Assembly (NCBI RefSeq): GCF_018145655.1
Contig: NZ_JAGSSY010000001.1
Location: 310,001 to 374,000, forward strand
Reading direction: 5' to 3'
Source of the DNA: Campylobacter anatolicus
GTDB lineage: Bacteria; Campylobacterota; Campylobacteria; Campylobacterales; Campylobacteraceae
Length of the DNA: 64,000 nt
The notes beneath the pieces were generated by a model. The model was given only the letters and a program-made list of their open reading frames with translations. It did no database searches and was not told where the DNA came from. Positions 1 through 9,088 of this stretch are shown one piece after another (the first letter of the stretch is position 1; every line of letters starts with the position of its first letter). The translations under genes were made by a program, and so were the position numbers.

Positions 1-972
1 TTTTCTTAAATAGCTTCATACTCTAAGTTCTAAGAGTTTGTAAATTTATAGTGCAAAATAGAAAAAAGTATCAACAATCATTAATGTTTATTAAAAATTT
101 TTAAATGGCCTTTGCAAAATCTCAGATAGTTTCACAAGCACTACATTTTTATAATTTTATATCCATTATCAAATTTAGTATAAATAAACCAACAACTACC
201 AAAAAACTGTATTCTCACACACTCTCTAATGCTTAAATAACGATAAAGACTTATAAATTTATTTAGCCAATCTTTATCATCTTTAAATGCATTTAGGCGT
301 AGTATTATCGTATCTTACAATATAATTTTATCTTTAAGTAGCTTTATAAAATTAAAATATAATACTCAAATCGTGTATAAAATCACTTTTGTTTAAACTG
401 TGTTTAATTATTGACTAATTTGGGGCGTAGATATACAGCGATTAGTGCATTATAAGTGGGCTTAGAAGTAGTTTTTCAGTGCCTATAATTAGCAATAACT
501 GCTAGTAAAGATATTATTTGATCTACCAAATGCAGTTTACTTATACTTAAATTTACTCATTTTAGCTATTTTAAAGATATTTTCAGAGCTATTTTACCAA
601 ACAAAACCGGCATAATACATAGTCCGAAGAAATTTAGAAATAAAAATCCTGTAAGCTATATACTAAATGCGAATTTGGATATAAAAAGATATAAAATTAT
701 ACAAAAAGCTAGATATTATGGCAGAAATAAACTAAATTCAGATTATAAATATGCAAAAAATAATAAATTAACCAATATAAAATGATAAAATTGTTAAAAA
801 TAAAGTAACGTTTTATACTTATACAAATATCTAACCGTAAGTCAAAACAAAATATGTAAAGTTTTATAAGAAATCAAAGTGAAAAACATAGTTTTTTAAC
901 TCACTTTGATCTTAAGCATAAAATGATTTTGAATTTAAAAGTGATTTTGCAAAAACCGCACTATTAAATTTA
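1..972. other. AT-rich region without a recognisable gene
   Basis: No reading frame of useful length is open on either strand and stop codons are dense in all frames. I recognise no RNA gene. The stretch is very AT-rich and looks like intergenic or fully decayed sequence. The only structured element I see is the inverted repeat at 873-910. Confidence 0.5.
873..910. terminator. Inverted repeat, possible terminator
   Basis: Ten-base arms (873-882 and 901-910) pair perfectly around an 18-base loop. A run of six T lies inside the loop rather than after the stem, so this is not a classical intrinsic terminator. It sits in a gene-free stretch and its role is unclear. Confidence 0.3.
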
Positions 973-973
973 A

Positions 974-1001
974 AAATTTGAGCTAAGACTAGCCCAAATT
1001 T
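974..1001 (-). terminator. Intrinsic terminator of the yedE-tusA unit
   Basis: Arms 974-984 and 991-1001 pair over 11 positions with one mismatch around a 6-base loop. Read on the minus strand the stem is followed by TTTTT, and it begins 12 bases after the tusA-like stop codon. This is the usual form and place of a rho-independent terminator. Confidence 0.7.
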
Positions 1002-1013
1002 ACTCATGTTGAT

Positions 1014-1250
1014 CTACGGTTTTCTTATGATAAATCTAAGAGTCGGGCCATCTTGCTCTACTGATAAAACTTCAAAGCCACGGTTTTTAGCATCAACAGG
1101 GATAGAATTTATTGCCTGCGGACAGTCGCAAAGCACTTCTAAAACCTCACCACTTTTCATAGTCGGTAACACTTCAAGCGTAGCAACAGCTGGCATCGGG
1201 CAAGCCTCGCCTTGTATATCAAGAGTATAATTTATCTCATAATTTTTCAT
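1014..1250 (-). CDS. TusA/SirA-family sulfur carrier protein
   Basis: This 78-residue protein belongs to the TusA/SirA/YedF family of small cytoplasmic sulfur or selenium carriers. The family signature Cys-Pro-x-Pro is present at residues 17-20 (C17-P-M-P), and C17 is the expected persulfide or selenide carrying residue. Length matches the family (about 75-80 residues). It starts directly at the stop of the YedE-like membrane protein, so the two are translationally coupled. That pairing is common in bacteria and suggests the membrane protein imports a sulfur or selenium species that is handed to this carrier. The substrate cannot be decided from sequence. It is not demonstrably TusA of tRNA thiolation, so no symbol is given. 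Confidence 0.85.
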   Translation of the reverse strand: MKNYEINYTLDIQGEACPMPAVATLEVLPTMKSGEVLEVLCDCPQAINSIPVDAKNRGFEVLSVEQDGPTLRFIIRKP

Positions 1251-2467
1251 TAATATCCTCCTTTTGCAAAAAAGCGTTTTTTATAAAAGACAACCAACAA
1301 TAGCACTAGCACAAATAGACTTAAATTTAAAGCCAACCCGCCAATAGGACCAAAAGTATCTAGTAAATTTATTTTCGGACCTGCTTTAAACCAGTCTGGA
1401 AAATGGTCGTAATTAAGTGCCAAGATAGCAGTTCCTACAAAATTTGCGATACCTACTATCATAAAATGCATTTGCCCCTCAGCAGCTCTATAAGTCCAAC
1501 CGCACTCGCAACCTCCTGCAAAAACGATACCAAAACCAAACAAAAACGCTCCCATAGCCACCGCCGGACTAAAATTTACAATTTTAGAGTTATAGCCATT
1601 TGACACAAATACGAAAATAATCAAAGTTGCTATTATCATACCAAAAAATGCACCTTTTGTAGCCGTATCGCGACCGAACAAAAACAGATCTCTAAAACAA
1701 GAAGTAAAGCAGACTTGTCCTTTTGAGACAATGAAACCAAAAGCTATACCAAATATCAAGGCAAGTGGTAAAATACTAGCTTTTACTTTAAGATCGAAGC
1801 TGGGTGCATTTATAAAAAGATAGACCAACCAGATAATAGAAAGCACAAGTATAGCAACGCCATAAGCAAAATGTCTATTTGCCCTATTTTTGTCATATTC
1901 TATTCCTTTGCCATTTGCTCCATATCTTTGCAACACGACTTTTGGGCGAAAAATTTTAAATTTTCCCACTTGCACGGCACAGTAAATTCCTATAATCATA
2001 AACACAGCAAATAGCCAAGTATGGAGTGAAAAATACGGAAGTCCTGTGAAAAAATTAGCTAGATTGCATCCAAAAGCAAGTCTTGCACCAAATCCAGAAA
2101 GTATACCGCCAACTATGGCCTGGAATACACGAATACCACTTGCTGGAAGTCTAAATTTAACTTTGTTTGCCATAAAAGCAGCGATTGCGGCACCTAAAAA
2201 CATTCCGATAAGCATAATGCCATCAACACGTGTAAGCGGAGTACCATTTAAATTTTGCATTTTATAGTATGAATAACTTGATAAATCCATACCAAAAAGC
2301 TCTAAAAACTCGCCACCCCAACGCGTCATCTCACCAGTAACCGCCCAAACGCCACGAAAAATGCCAAAATAAACAGCACTCAAAATAGCAAGTGCTATCA
2401 TAGCTTTGCCAACATCCCAAAAATTTACAATGTATTTTTGTTTAAAAGAGTTAATAAAATCAAGCAT
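1250..2467 (-). CDS. YeeE/YedE-family membrane transporter (sulfur or selenium)
   Basis: A 405-residue polytopic inner-membrane protein with many hydrophobic segments. It has the YeeE/YedE (sulphur_transp) family pattern: small-residue membrane helices carrying conserved cysteines, seen here as F-G-C-N near residue 133, a V-C-F-T-S-C segment near 253-258 and G-G-C-E-C-G-W near 317-323. Members move thiosulfate or, by genomic association, selenium compounds. The adjacent TusA-like gene supports sulfur/selenium trafficking. The start at 2467 follows an AAAGG ribosome binding site. The Cys-Glu-Cys variant of the second motif resembles the subgroup annotated as putative selenium transporter. Assignment to the family is firm; substrate is open. 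Confidence 0.85.
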   Translation of the reverse strand: MLDFINSFKQKYIVNFWDVGKAMIALAILSAVYFGIFRGVWAVTGEMTRWGGEFLELFGMDLSSYSYYKMQNLNGTPLTRVDGIMLIGMFLGAAIAAFMANKVKFRLPASGIRVFQAIVGGILSGFGARLAFGCNLANFFTGLPYFSLHTWLFAVFMIIGIYCAVQVGKFKIFRPKVVLQRYGANGKGIEYDKNRANRHFAYGVAILVLSIIWLVYLFINAPSFDLKVKASILPLALIFGIAFGFIVSKGQVCFTSCFRDLFLFGRDTATKGAFFGMIIATLIIFVFVSNGYNSKIVNFSPAVAMGAFLFGFGIVFAGGCECGWTYRAAEGQMHFMIVGIANFVGTAILALNYDHFPDWFKAGPKINLLDTFGPIGGLALNLSLFVLVLLLVVFYKKRFFAKGGY

Positions 2468-2493
2468 TATAAGCCTTTATAAATTTTGTAACA

Positions 2494-2518
2494 TGTCTAA
2501 CTGACACCTTTAAAAGGT
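2494..2518. promoter_or_regulatory. Palindromes upstream of the yedE-like gene
   Basis: Two small dyads lie 27-51 bases upstream of the yedE-like start: TGTC/GACA arms (2494-2497, 2503-2506) and a 13-base palindrome with ACCTTT/AAAGGT arms (2506-2518). Their position fits an operator, but palindromes this short occur by chance in AT-rich DNA. Confidence 0.25.
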
Positions 2519-2575
2519 AAAATTGTAATATTTTAGAGTTTAGTATCTAATTAAATTCAAAAACTAACTTACAGA

Positions 2576-2886
2576 TTAAATTTGCTTAGCTTGCTTTTTG
2601 AAACAATTACTAGTCAGTAACCTTTTTGCAAGGTCTCTTTGCATATCAACGTCATTCCCTAAACATACTGGCACAAGCCTCGCTAGATGACTGACAAAGT
2701 AGACTGTTGATTATACTATCACACCCTGGTAGCGAACTTTGGTTTTACTATCCCATTTCGCCTTTTATAATATTTGTTTTATAACTTTTCTCATACGTTT
2801 GCCAAATTTATTTATCATATTCGTTGACACAAACGATAAATCCAGCATTTTAAAAGCCAAGGTCAACCCCAATCAGCACTGCTAAA
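2576..2886 (-). pseudogene. Decayed coding fragment, family not identified
   Basis: The minus strand carries a protein-like frame ending at 2576 (last residues ...LAKRLLTSNCFKKQAKQI) that is broken by in-frame stops near 2705 and 2760. In a neighbouring frame a stretch near 2835-2885 reads IGVDLGF, a stop, then NAGFIVC. Residue composition looks like genuine protein, which argues for a decayed gene rather than random spacer. IGVDLG is loosely reminiscent of RNase H-like or transposase starts, but the evidence is too thin for a family call. Confidence 0.3.
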
Positions 2887-3039
2887 AACTAATCACATTT
2901 AAAAGAATAATCACATTCATTCTAAATCTTTAAAAGTAATTAGTTTAGTATTTTAGTTTAGCAGGATTATTTGTGTCTTTTAGTTTGATATTTTCTATTA
3001 AAATTTTATCATTTGTTTTAATAAATTTATATTTTAAAA

Positions 3040-3332
3040 GCTATTAAATCTTTATTATTTTAATGATAGCAAAGCGACAAACTCCCACACCCTCAGCCAT
3101 CTTTAATATCACTTTTTACAGTGTATTTAAGTCTTTAATAAATTTCATCGCCAACAACATAATCAAATCCATAAACTATGGATAACTTGGGCTTAAAGCC
3201 AAAGCAGAGCATAATTTTTCTATCTTTACGATAGCTCATAATGTTTGTTCTGCTTTTATTGATTTAGGAATTTTTATATTAAAATTTTCTAAACTGCTTA
3301 AATTTAAGACAAAATCAACTAAATTTTTGACA
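3040..3332 (-). pseudogene. Decayed open frame directly after uvrA
   Basis: Immediately after the uvrA stop the minus strand keeps one frame that reads like helical protein (starting SVKNLVDFVLNLSSLENF) for about 95 codons but contains stop codons near 3228, 3177 and 3120. It may be a short gene lost by point mutation, or an AT-rich spacer that looks coding by chance. I recognise no family. Confidence 0.25.
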
Positions 3333-6176
3333 CTACTTAGCTTTTTTATTAATTTTTTTCATATCTTCAATCTCCTCCGCTAAAAACATCCCGGTATAAC
3401 TTCCGGTTTTTTTATGATTTTTAGCGACATCCTTAACCCTTCCAACAGCGATGATCTTACCGCCCTTTGCACCGCCTTCTGGTCCCATATCTATGATATA
3501 ATCGCAGTTTTTGATAATATCCATATTATGCTCAATCACAAATACTGAATTTCCAAGATCCACTAAATGATGAAGTACCTTTACAAGCTTATCTACATCA
3601 GCAAAATGAAGCCCAGTAGTAGGCTCATCTAAGATATAAAGTGTATTTCCAGTATCGCTACGACTTAGCTCTTTAGCCAGTTTAACACGTTGTGCCTCGC
3701 CACCACTTAAAGTTACTGCATTTTGTCCTAGCGTTATGTATCCTAGCCCAACGTCAGAGAGTGTTTTAAGCTTATTTGTGATCTTTGGTACAGCCTTGAA
3801 AAATTCTATCGCCTCATCAATACTCATATTTAATACATCAGCGATATTTTTACCTTTATATAAAATTTCAAGTGTTTGTGTGTTATATCTAGCTCCTTTA
3901 CAAACATCGCATATGACATTTACATCAGGTAAAAAGTGCATCTCTATTGTTATCTCACCCTCGCCTTGACACTTCTCGCAGCGTCCACCCTTGACGTTAA
4001 AGCTAAATCGCCCTATTTTATACCCACGCAACTTTGCCTCTTTGGTTTGAGCAAATAAATTTCTTATCTCGTCCATAACGCCCGTATAAGTCGCAGGGTT
4101 TGAGCGTGAAGTGCGTCCGATAGGACTTTGATCTAGATAGATAACCTTATCTAAATTTTCAAGTCCATTTAAATTTACTCCTGCAACTTTTTTTACTTTC
4201 TTAGCACGATTTAACTGCTCTTGTGCTTCTGGTAGTAGAGTTTGGAGTACAAGCGAACTTTTACCAGAGCCACTAACGCCTGTTATACCAACTAAATTTC
4301 GCAATGGAAATTTAGCGGATAAATTTTTAATATTATTAATATTTATATTTGAGATTTCCAGCCATTTTTCTTGCGGTCTATTTTTTTGATAATTTATACT
4401 TTTCTCGCCGTTTAGATACTGTGCCGTTGTAGTACCACTTTTTAGTAGTTCATCAACACCGCCAGCAAAGATCACACTACCGCCAAATTTCCCAGCTCCC
4501 ACACCTATATCCACGACAAAGTCTGCCTCTTTTATTGTCTTTTTATCATGCTCTACGACTATGACAGAGTTACCTTTTTGTTGTAAATTTCTTAAAGTTT
4601 TTATAAGTTTTATCGTATCTCGCTCGTGTAGACCGATACTTGGCTCATCTAGCACATACATTACACCACTTAAGCCACTACCTATCTGAGAAGCGATACG
4701 TATGCGTTGTGCCTCACCACCGCTTATCGTCCTAGCATCACGCCCCAAAGAGAGATAGCCAAGCCCCACATCATAAAGAAAATATAATCGCTCATTTATC
4801 TCCTTTAATATAGGTGCAGCAATAATGCTCTCTTGTTTGCTTAAATAGCTAAATTTAGAAACATCAGAGAAAAATGCCGTACAGTTTTCAATACTCATAT
4901 CTAAAATATCCCCTAGTCCAAGTCCAGCCACTTTAACTGCTAAAGACTGCGGTTTTAGCCTATGTCCGTTGCAATCTGAACAGATCTTCTCACTCATATA
5001 CTCATCAAAATCCTTATAATCTTTAAGCAAATCATAAGTTATCTTTATCGCACCATCAAATTTACGCATTAGCTTATGTCGCTTCCAGAAAAACTCTACT
5101 TCCTTCACATTACCATAAAGCACAAGTCGCTTCTCATCTTCACTTAGTTCGTAGTATGGACGCTTTACATCCACGCCATTTTGCTCACAAAATGCAAGTA
5201 AAAATTTATAATAATAGCTCATATTGTAGCCATAAAGTAGCTTTATAGCACCACCTTCTATGCTCTTTTCTTCATCAATCACTTTACTCATATCAAGGCT
5301 GTAGCGAAGACCTAAACCATCACAATGCTCACAAGCTCCCTTTGGGCTGTTGAAGCTAAAACTAAGTGGCTCAAGTGGCGTAAATGAAATTTTACAATCA
5401 AAACACGCCAGATGCTCGCTATAATGTATGAAACTCTGTGTAAGCCCTAGCTCATCGGCATTTGTGATCTCTACTTCTATCTCTCCATAGCTCTCACTAA
5501 GTGCTTTCTCCACATCCTGTGCCAAGCGTGCCGAGTTATCTTTACTCACTACAAGGCGGTCTATGACGACTTTTATCGTGTGTTTTTTTGTTTTTGCCAA
5601 CTCTATCTCTTCATCAAGTCTAACCATCACGCCGTCTATCAAGGCCCTAACAAAGCCCTTTGAACGTAGATTTTCTATTAAGTCCGCCCAAGTCCCCTTT
5701 TTTTCACGCACAAGAGGTGCGTAAAGGACAATTTTCGCTCCGGTTGGTAGCTTTGAAATTTCATTTATGATATCACTTGCACTCATTTTTGATATAGGTT
5801 TGCCACACTTATGGCAGTGTTGAACGCCCACGCGTGCGTATAAAAGACGCAGATAGTCATAAATCTCAGTTATCGTGCCAACCGTTGAGCGTGGGTTTTT
5901 AGATGTTGTTTTTTGATCTATTGCGATAGCCGGAGTAAGTCCTTCTATCTTATCCACATCAGGTTTGCCAACGCGGTCTAAAAACTGCCGTGCATAGCTA
6001 CTAAGACTCTCTATATATCTGCGTTGTCCCTCTGCATAAAGTGTGTCAAATGCTAAAGTACTTTTACCACTACCGCTAAGCCCTGTAAAAACTACAAGTC
6101 TATTTTTAGGGATTTCTAAATTTATATTCTTTAAGTTATGTTCTCTTGCACCAGTTATTTTTATCGTATCGTTCAT
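3333..6176 (-). CDS. uvrA: UvrABC excision repair protein UvrA
   Basis: UvrA is the damage-recognition ATPase of nucleotide excision repair; as a dimer it loads UvrB at lesions. The 947-residue protein has the normal length and the two ABC ATPase modules. The first Walker A is GLSGSGKSTLA near residue 35 and the second GVSGSGKSSL near 640. Both signature motifs are present (ISGGEAQR and LSGGEAQR), each followed by a LDEP Walker B. Zinc-binding cysteine pairs are visible at C-x-x-C sites near residues 256 and 740, plus the CHKCG pair near 120. The start at 6176 gives the standard MNDTIKITGAREHNLKNI opening. Expression is probably from its own promoter in the 6177-6258 spacer, which is shared with the divergent methyltransferase gene. 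Confidence 0.97.
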   Translation of the reverse strand: MNDTIKITGAREHNLKNINLEIPKNRLVVFTGLSGSGKSTLAFDTLYAEGQRRYIESLSSYARQFLDRVGKPDVDKIEGLTPAIAIDQKTTSKNPRSTVGTITEIYDYLRLLYARVGVQHCHKCGKPISKMSASDIINEISKLPTGAKIVLYAPLVREKKGTWADLIENLRSKGFVRALIDGVMVRLDEEIELAKTKKHTIKVVIDRLVVSKDNSARLAQDVEKALSESYGEIEVEITNADELGLTQSFIHYSEHLACFDCKISFTPLEPLSFSFNSPKGACEHCDGLGLRYSLDMSKVIDEEKSIEGGAIKLLYGYNMSYYYKFLLAFCEQNGVDVKRPYYELSEDEKRLVLYGNVKEVEFFWKRHKLMRKFDGAIKITYDLLKDYKDFDEYMSEKICSDCNGHRLKPQSLAVKVAGLGLGDILDMSIENCTAFFSDVSKFSYLSKQESIIAAPILKEINERLYFLYDVGLGYLSLGRDARTISGGEAQRIRIASQIGSGLSGVMYVLDEPSIGLHERDTIKLIKTLRNLQQKGNSVIVVEHDKKTIKEADFVVDIGVGAGKFGGSVIFAGGVDELLKSGTTTAQYLNGEKSINYQKNRPQEKWLEISNININNIKNLSAKFPLRNLVGITGVSGSGKSSLVLQTLLPEAQEQLNRAKKVKKVAGVNLNGLENLDKVIYLDQSPIGRTSRSNPATYTGVMDEIRNLFAQTKEAKLRGYKIGRFSFNVKGGRCEKCQGEGEITIEMHFLPDVNVICDVCKGARYNTQTLEILYKGKNIADVLNMSIDEAIEFFKAVPKITNKLKTLSDVGLGYITLGQNAVTLSGGEAQRVKLAKELSRSDTGNTLYILDEPTTGLHFADVDKLVKVLHHLVDLGNSVFVIEHNMDIIKNCDYIIDMGPEGGAKGGKIIAVGRVKDVAKNHKKTGSYTGMFLAEEIEDMKKINKKAK

Positions 6177-6258
6177 TTTTATCCATTTTTTAACTAAATT
6201 TAATAAGCTCTATTGTATTATCAAAGCTATAAAAATTTAATAAATTTAAGGTTACATA

Positions 6259-7836
6259 ATGGACGAAATCCAAAAAAGTTATGACGAGTTGCCCTACTTT
6301 TCGACAGCATTTTTTCAATGCTCACCAACTAGAATAGAAGCTATAGCTTCATTTTTATCGCTTACCCCCCCCCATAGCCAAAATTCACGAGTTTTGGAGA
6401 TAGGCTGTAGCTATGGTGGGAATTTATTTCCTTTTGCGATAGCAAACCCAAATGCCAAAGCAGTCGGCATAGACCTAAGCAAAACGCAAATAGATAAGGC
6501 AAAAGAACTTGCAAAGCAAATGCGTGTGGATAACATTAAATTTATACAAAAAGACATATGTGAAGTAAGTCAAGCCAATGTGCGTGAGCTTGGCGAGTTT
6601 GACTACATCATATGCCACGGCGTTTATAGCTGGGTGCCTGATGTAGTTAAAGACGCGATATTAACAAGTATCAAAAAACTGCTAAGCCCAAACGGCATAG
6701 CCTACGTCTCATACAACGTCTATCCAGGTTGGAAAGTTAAAGACATCATACGAGATTTTTTAACATTTGGTGTTAGTGACATCAAAGGTGAAGTAAACAA
6801 AGCAGCAAAAGCAAGAGAGCTTTTAAATTTTTTAGTTAAATATACAAAATACTGCGAAAATACAGATGATATAAATAAAATTTTTCTAAACTCTCAGCTT
6901 TTAGATATGCATGTAAGTGATCTTTTAAGCAAAAGCGATACATATATATGTCATGAATTTTTAGAGATCTTTAACGATCCGATATACTTTAAAGATTTTG
7001 CCACAAATCTTGATAAACACGGACTTAGCTATCTGTGCGAAACCAGCCTTGATGATATATTTAAAGCCGATCTTGGTATAGACGAGTTTGACAAGTATAT
7101 AAATTCGACGGTTAGCTCACGCATAGATAAGGAGCAAATGCTTGATTTTATGGTAAATAAGCAATTTAGACAAAGTCTGATAATACATAAAGAGCTATTT
7201 AACAATGAGTCACACATTGAGATAGGAGCAAACGAACTAGCAAAATTGCACTTAGCAAGTCAATTTAAACGCACAGAAGATGGATATGAGTCTTTTGGAC
7301 TAAAAATGAAGCCTGAATACAACTGGCTTTATCAAGTCTTTAATGACGTATATCCGGATAGTGTAAATTTCGCCGATATAGCAGCCTTGCTAAAAGATGA
7401 TGAAAACGCACTTAAATCAGCATTTATGGGCTTAATGGAGATAGTTGCAACAGGTCACGTTGCTATAAGCACAAAACCACTAAAAACTATAAAATACGAA
7501 GTCGGAAAGAGTAGATTAAAGCAAAATTTTAGAGGATATTTTGAGTATTTTTCAGCAAATGAAATGCCGGTGATTAGCATGGCAAACGAACTAAACAGTA
7601 TTGCTGATTTCTCAACTTTTGACGCTTTTGTAGCACTTCAATTTAATGGCAAAAACTCACTTGAAGCTATAGAAAAACAGACTGGTAAATTTATAAAAGA
7701 TCGTGGACTAAACCTTATGGAAAATGATAAAATTTTAAAATCACACTCAAAAGATGACTTTAAAAAGATGGTTAAAAGCTACATAGATATTATACATACA
7801 AAGCTTGTAAATGGCTATTTTTTAGAAAATATTTAG
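6259..7836 (+). CDS. SAM-dependent methyltransferase with regulatory domain, likely phase-variable
   Basis: A 525-residue class I methyltransferase. The Rossmann SAM-binding loop VLEIGCSYGGN lies near residues 45-55, with an acidic residue after the next strand (AVGIDLS) and a YVSYNVYPGW segment after the core. The C-terminal half matches the 'methyltransferase regulatory domain' type found with this core in epsilon-proteobacteria. The acceptor substrate is unknown. Codons 36-39 contain a run of nine C (6365-6373), so a one-base slip would end translation shortly downstream; in this sequence the gene is in frame (ON). An AAGG ribosome binding site precedes the ATG. It lies between uvrA and fdxA and is not part of an obvious operon. 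Confidence 0.85.
   Translation: MDEIQKSYDELPYFSTAFFQCSPTRIEAIASFLSLTPPHSQNSRVLEIGCSYGGNLFPFAIANPNAKAVGIDLSKTQIDKAKELAKQMRVDNIKFIQKDICEVSQANVRELGEFDYIICHGVYSWVPDVVKDAILTSIKKLLSPNGIAYVSYNVYPGWKVKDIIRDFLTFGVSDIKGEVNKAAKARELLNFLVKYTKYCENTDDINKIFLNSQLLDMHVSDLLSKSDTYICHEFLEIFNDPIYFKDFATNLDKHGLSYLCETSLDDIFKADLGIDEFDKYINSTVSSRIDKEQMLDFMVNKQFRQSLIIHKELFNNESHIEIGANELAKLHLASQFKRTEDGYESFGLKMKPEYNWLYQVFNDVYPDSVNFADIAALLKDDENALKSAFMGLMEIVATGHVAISTKPLKTIKYEVGKSRLKQNFRGYFEYFSANEMPVISMANELNSIADFSTFDAFVALQFNGKNSLEAIEKQTGKFIKDRGLNLMENDKILKSHSKDDFKKMVKSYIDIIHTKLVNGYFLENI
6365..6373 (+). repeat. C9 homopolymer inside the methyltransferase gene
   Basis: Nine consecutive C fall in the Thr-Pro-Pro-His codons 36-39. 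Runs of eight or more G or C are the usual slipped-strand phase-variation element in Campylobacter. The position near the 5' end means a gain or loss of one base truncates the protein before the SAM-binding domain. Confidence 0.85.
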
Positions 7837-7899
7837 AAAATTTTATATCATTTTCAGATTATTTTGATATTCTACGAAAAATTTTTCAAAGGAGAAAAA

Positions 7900-8184
7900 A
7901 TGGCAGTAAAGATTACAGATATTTGCATTAGCTGTGGTTCATGTATAGATGAGTGTCCGGTGGAGGCTATCGTAGATGATAGTGATAACCCAACAGGTGC
8001 AGACGCATACTATGTTTATGCAGATAAATGCGTTGAGTGTGTAGGGTATAATGCAGAACCAGCCTGTGCATCAGCCTGTCCAACCGATGGCTGTATCGTC
8101 TGGGATGCTCCATTTGCTGGTCAACCATCACGTAGTGAGATCAGTGCTGACTTACGTGCTGGTACAACTCCAGTTGTGGCATAA
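7900..8184 (+). CDS. fdxA: 2[4Fe-4S] ferredoxin
   Basis: A 94-residue ferredoxin, a small cytoplasmic electron carrier. Cluster I is ligated by CISCGSCIDECP (C8, C11, C14 and C18 region). Cluster II uses CVECVGYNAEPACASACP with the longer insertion typical of the Campylobacter/Helicobacter and Allochromatium type, followed by a further cysteine in TDGC. The start chosen is the ATG at 7900, because AAAGGAG lies 8-10 bases upstream and MAVKITD is the usual opening; a longer frame from 7864 has no ribosome binding site. In C. jejuni the gene next to ndk in the same cluster is fdxA, associated with ahpC and iron; here ahpC is also nearby, downstream. A strong terminator follows. Confidence 0.92.
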   Translation: MAVKITDICISCGSCIDECPVEAIVDDSDNPTGADAYYVYADKCVECVGYNAEPACASACPTDGCIVWDAPFAGQPSRSEISADLRAGTTPVVA

Positions 8185-8187
8185 ATT

Positions 8188-8220
8188 TTAGGCTCTTTTT
8201 TGAGCCTAATTTATTTTTTA
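8188..8220 (+). terminator. Intrinsic terminator after fdxA
   Basis: Eight-base arms (8188-8195 and 8202-8209) pair perfectly around a T6 loop and are followed by a T-rich tail to 8220. It starts 4 bases after the fdxA stop, so fdxA is probably monocistronic. Confidence 0.88.
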
Positions 8221-8232
8221 ACTTTTTTTTGA

Positions 8233-8238
8233 TATAAT
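8233..8238 (+). promoter_or_regulatory. -10 box of the ndk-fabH operon
   Basis: TATAAT preceded by GA and a T-rich upstream stretch, 43 bases before the ndk start. This is the Campylobacter sigma-70 form, in which the -35 box is replaced by T-rich periodic sequence. Confidence 0.65.
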
Positions 8239-8280
8239 TGCCAACTTCATCAAAAACAATGTAAATTTAAGGGATAAAAT

Positions 8281-8694
8281 ATGCAAAGAACACTTTCTAT
8301 TATAAAGCCTGATGCTGTTAAGAAAAATGTTATAGGCAAGATTATTGATAGATTTGAGAGCAATGGGCTTAGAATAGTCGCTGCTAAGAAAATCAAACTA
8401 AGTAAATGCGATGCAAAAGCGTTTTACGCAGTACATAGCGAGAGACCATTTTTTAATGATTTGGTTGATTTTATGGTTAGCGGACCGGTTGTGGTTATGG
8501 TGCTTGAGGGTGAAAACGCAGTAGCTAAAAACCGCGATCTAATGGGTGCGACTAATCCAAAAGAGGCTGCTCCTGGTACGATAAGATCGGACTTTGCGGA
8601 GAGTATAGATGCAAATGCAGTTCATGGCAGTGATAGTTTAGAAAATGCAACAAATGAGATAAATTTCTTCTTTGCAGCAAGAGAGCTTTGCTAA
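8281..8694 (+). CDS. ndk: Nucleoside diphosphate kinase
   Basis: Transfers the gamma phosphate of ATP to other nucleoside diphosphates through a phosphohistidine. The protein has 137 residues, the family's normal length. The N-terminal [11 protein letters not shown] segment and the active-site NAVHGSDS segment (catalytic His near residue 116) are both present. It starts after an AAGGG ribosome binding site, 43 bases behind a TATAAT box, and begins the ndk-yceD-rpmF-plsX-fabH run, in the same order as in C. jejuni. Confidence 0.96.
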   Translation: MQRTLSIIKPDAVKKNVIGKIIDRFESNGLRIVAAKKIKLSKCDAKAFYAVHSERPFFNDLVDFMVSGPVVVMVLEGENAVAKNRDLMGATNPKEAAPGTIRSDFAESIDANAVHGSDSLENATNEINFFFAARELC

Positions 8695-8719
8695 TAACTA
8701 ATAAATAACTAATAAATAT

Positions 8720-9076
8720 ATGAAAATATCTTTTTTAAAGGTTACTCCGCAAAATTTTGACTTTATGATAAGTGATAGCGAACTTAAATTTAGTGGAATT
8801 TTAAAAAAGATCGATATAAAATCGGTCAAATGTATCGGCAAGATAGAGGGAAACACACCACATAACTGCGATAGATGTGGCGTAGATATAAATTTAGTTT
8901 TAAACGAGCCAGTTGAGCTGATTTTAAGTGATGGGATTTACAAAGATATTGATAACAAGCTATGCGATGTTGTTGAATTTTTTGATGGCAGCATTGATTT
9001 AGACGAAGTTTTTAAAAGCGAAGTAGAGGCTTTTAAAAGCGATTATTTTTATTGTAAAAATTGTAAAAATTTATAA
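8720..9076 (+). CDS. YceD/DUF177-like protein upstream of rpmF
   Basis: A 118-residue protein in the position of yceD (DUF177), a family found next to rpmF in most bacteria and linked to 23S rRNA accumulation. Conserved-looking cysteine pairs occur as CDRCG near residue 53 and CKNCKN at the C-terminus (near 114-117), which could bind a metal together. An acidic central segment (FDGSIDLDEVF) matches the family's usual D-rich end. Sequence similarity to characterised YceD is weak by eye and the call rests largely on synteny. It is co-directional with ndk and rpmF with short spacers. Confidence 0.75.
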   Translation: MKISFLKVTPQNFDFMISDSELKFSGILKKIDIKSVKCIGKIEGNTPHNCDRCGVDINLVLNEPVELILSDGIYKDIDNKLCDVVEFFDGSIDLDEVFKSEVEAFKSDYFYCKNCKNL

Positions 9077-9088
9077 AAAGGAGAAAAA

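Noticed and set aside
1-1013. Possible CRISPR array or RNA gene in the barren AT-rich start of the window
   Set aside because: No regularly spaced repeats and no tRNA- or rRNA-like segments could be found by eye.
2796-2886. Fragment reading IGVDLGF as a TnpB or RNase H-like transposase remnant
   Set aside because: Only about seven residues support it and an adjacent frame gives an equally good protein-like reading; no terminal repeats or partner gene are visible.
7864-7899. Longer N-terminus of the ferredoxin
   Set aside because: The strong AAAGGAG site points to ATG 7900 and the extra residues are not part of the ferredoxin fold.
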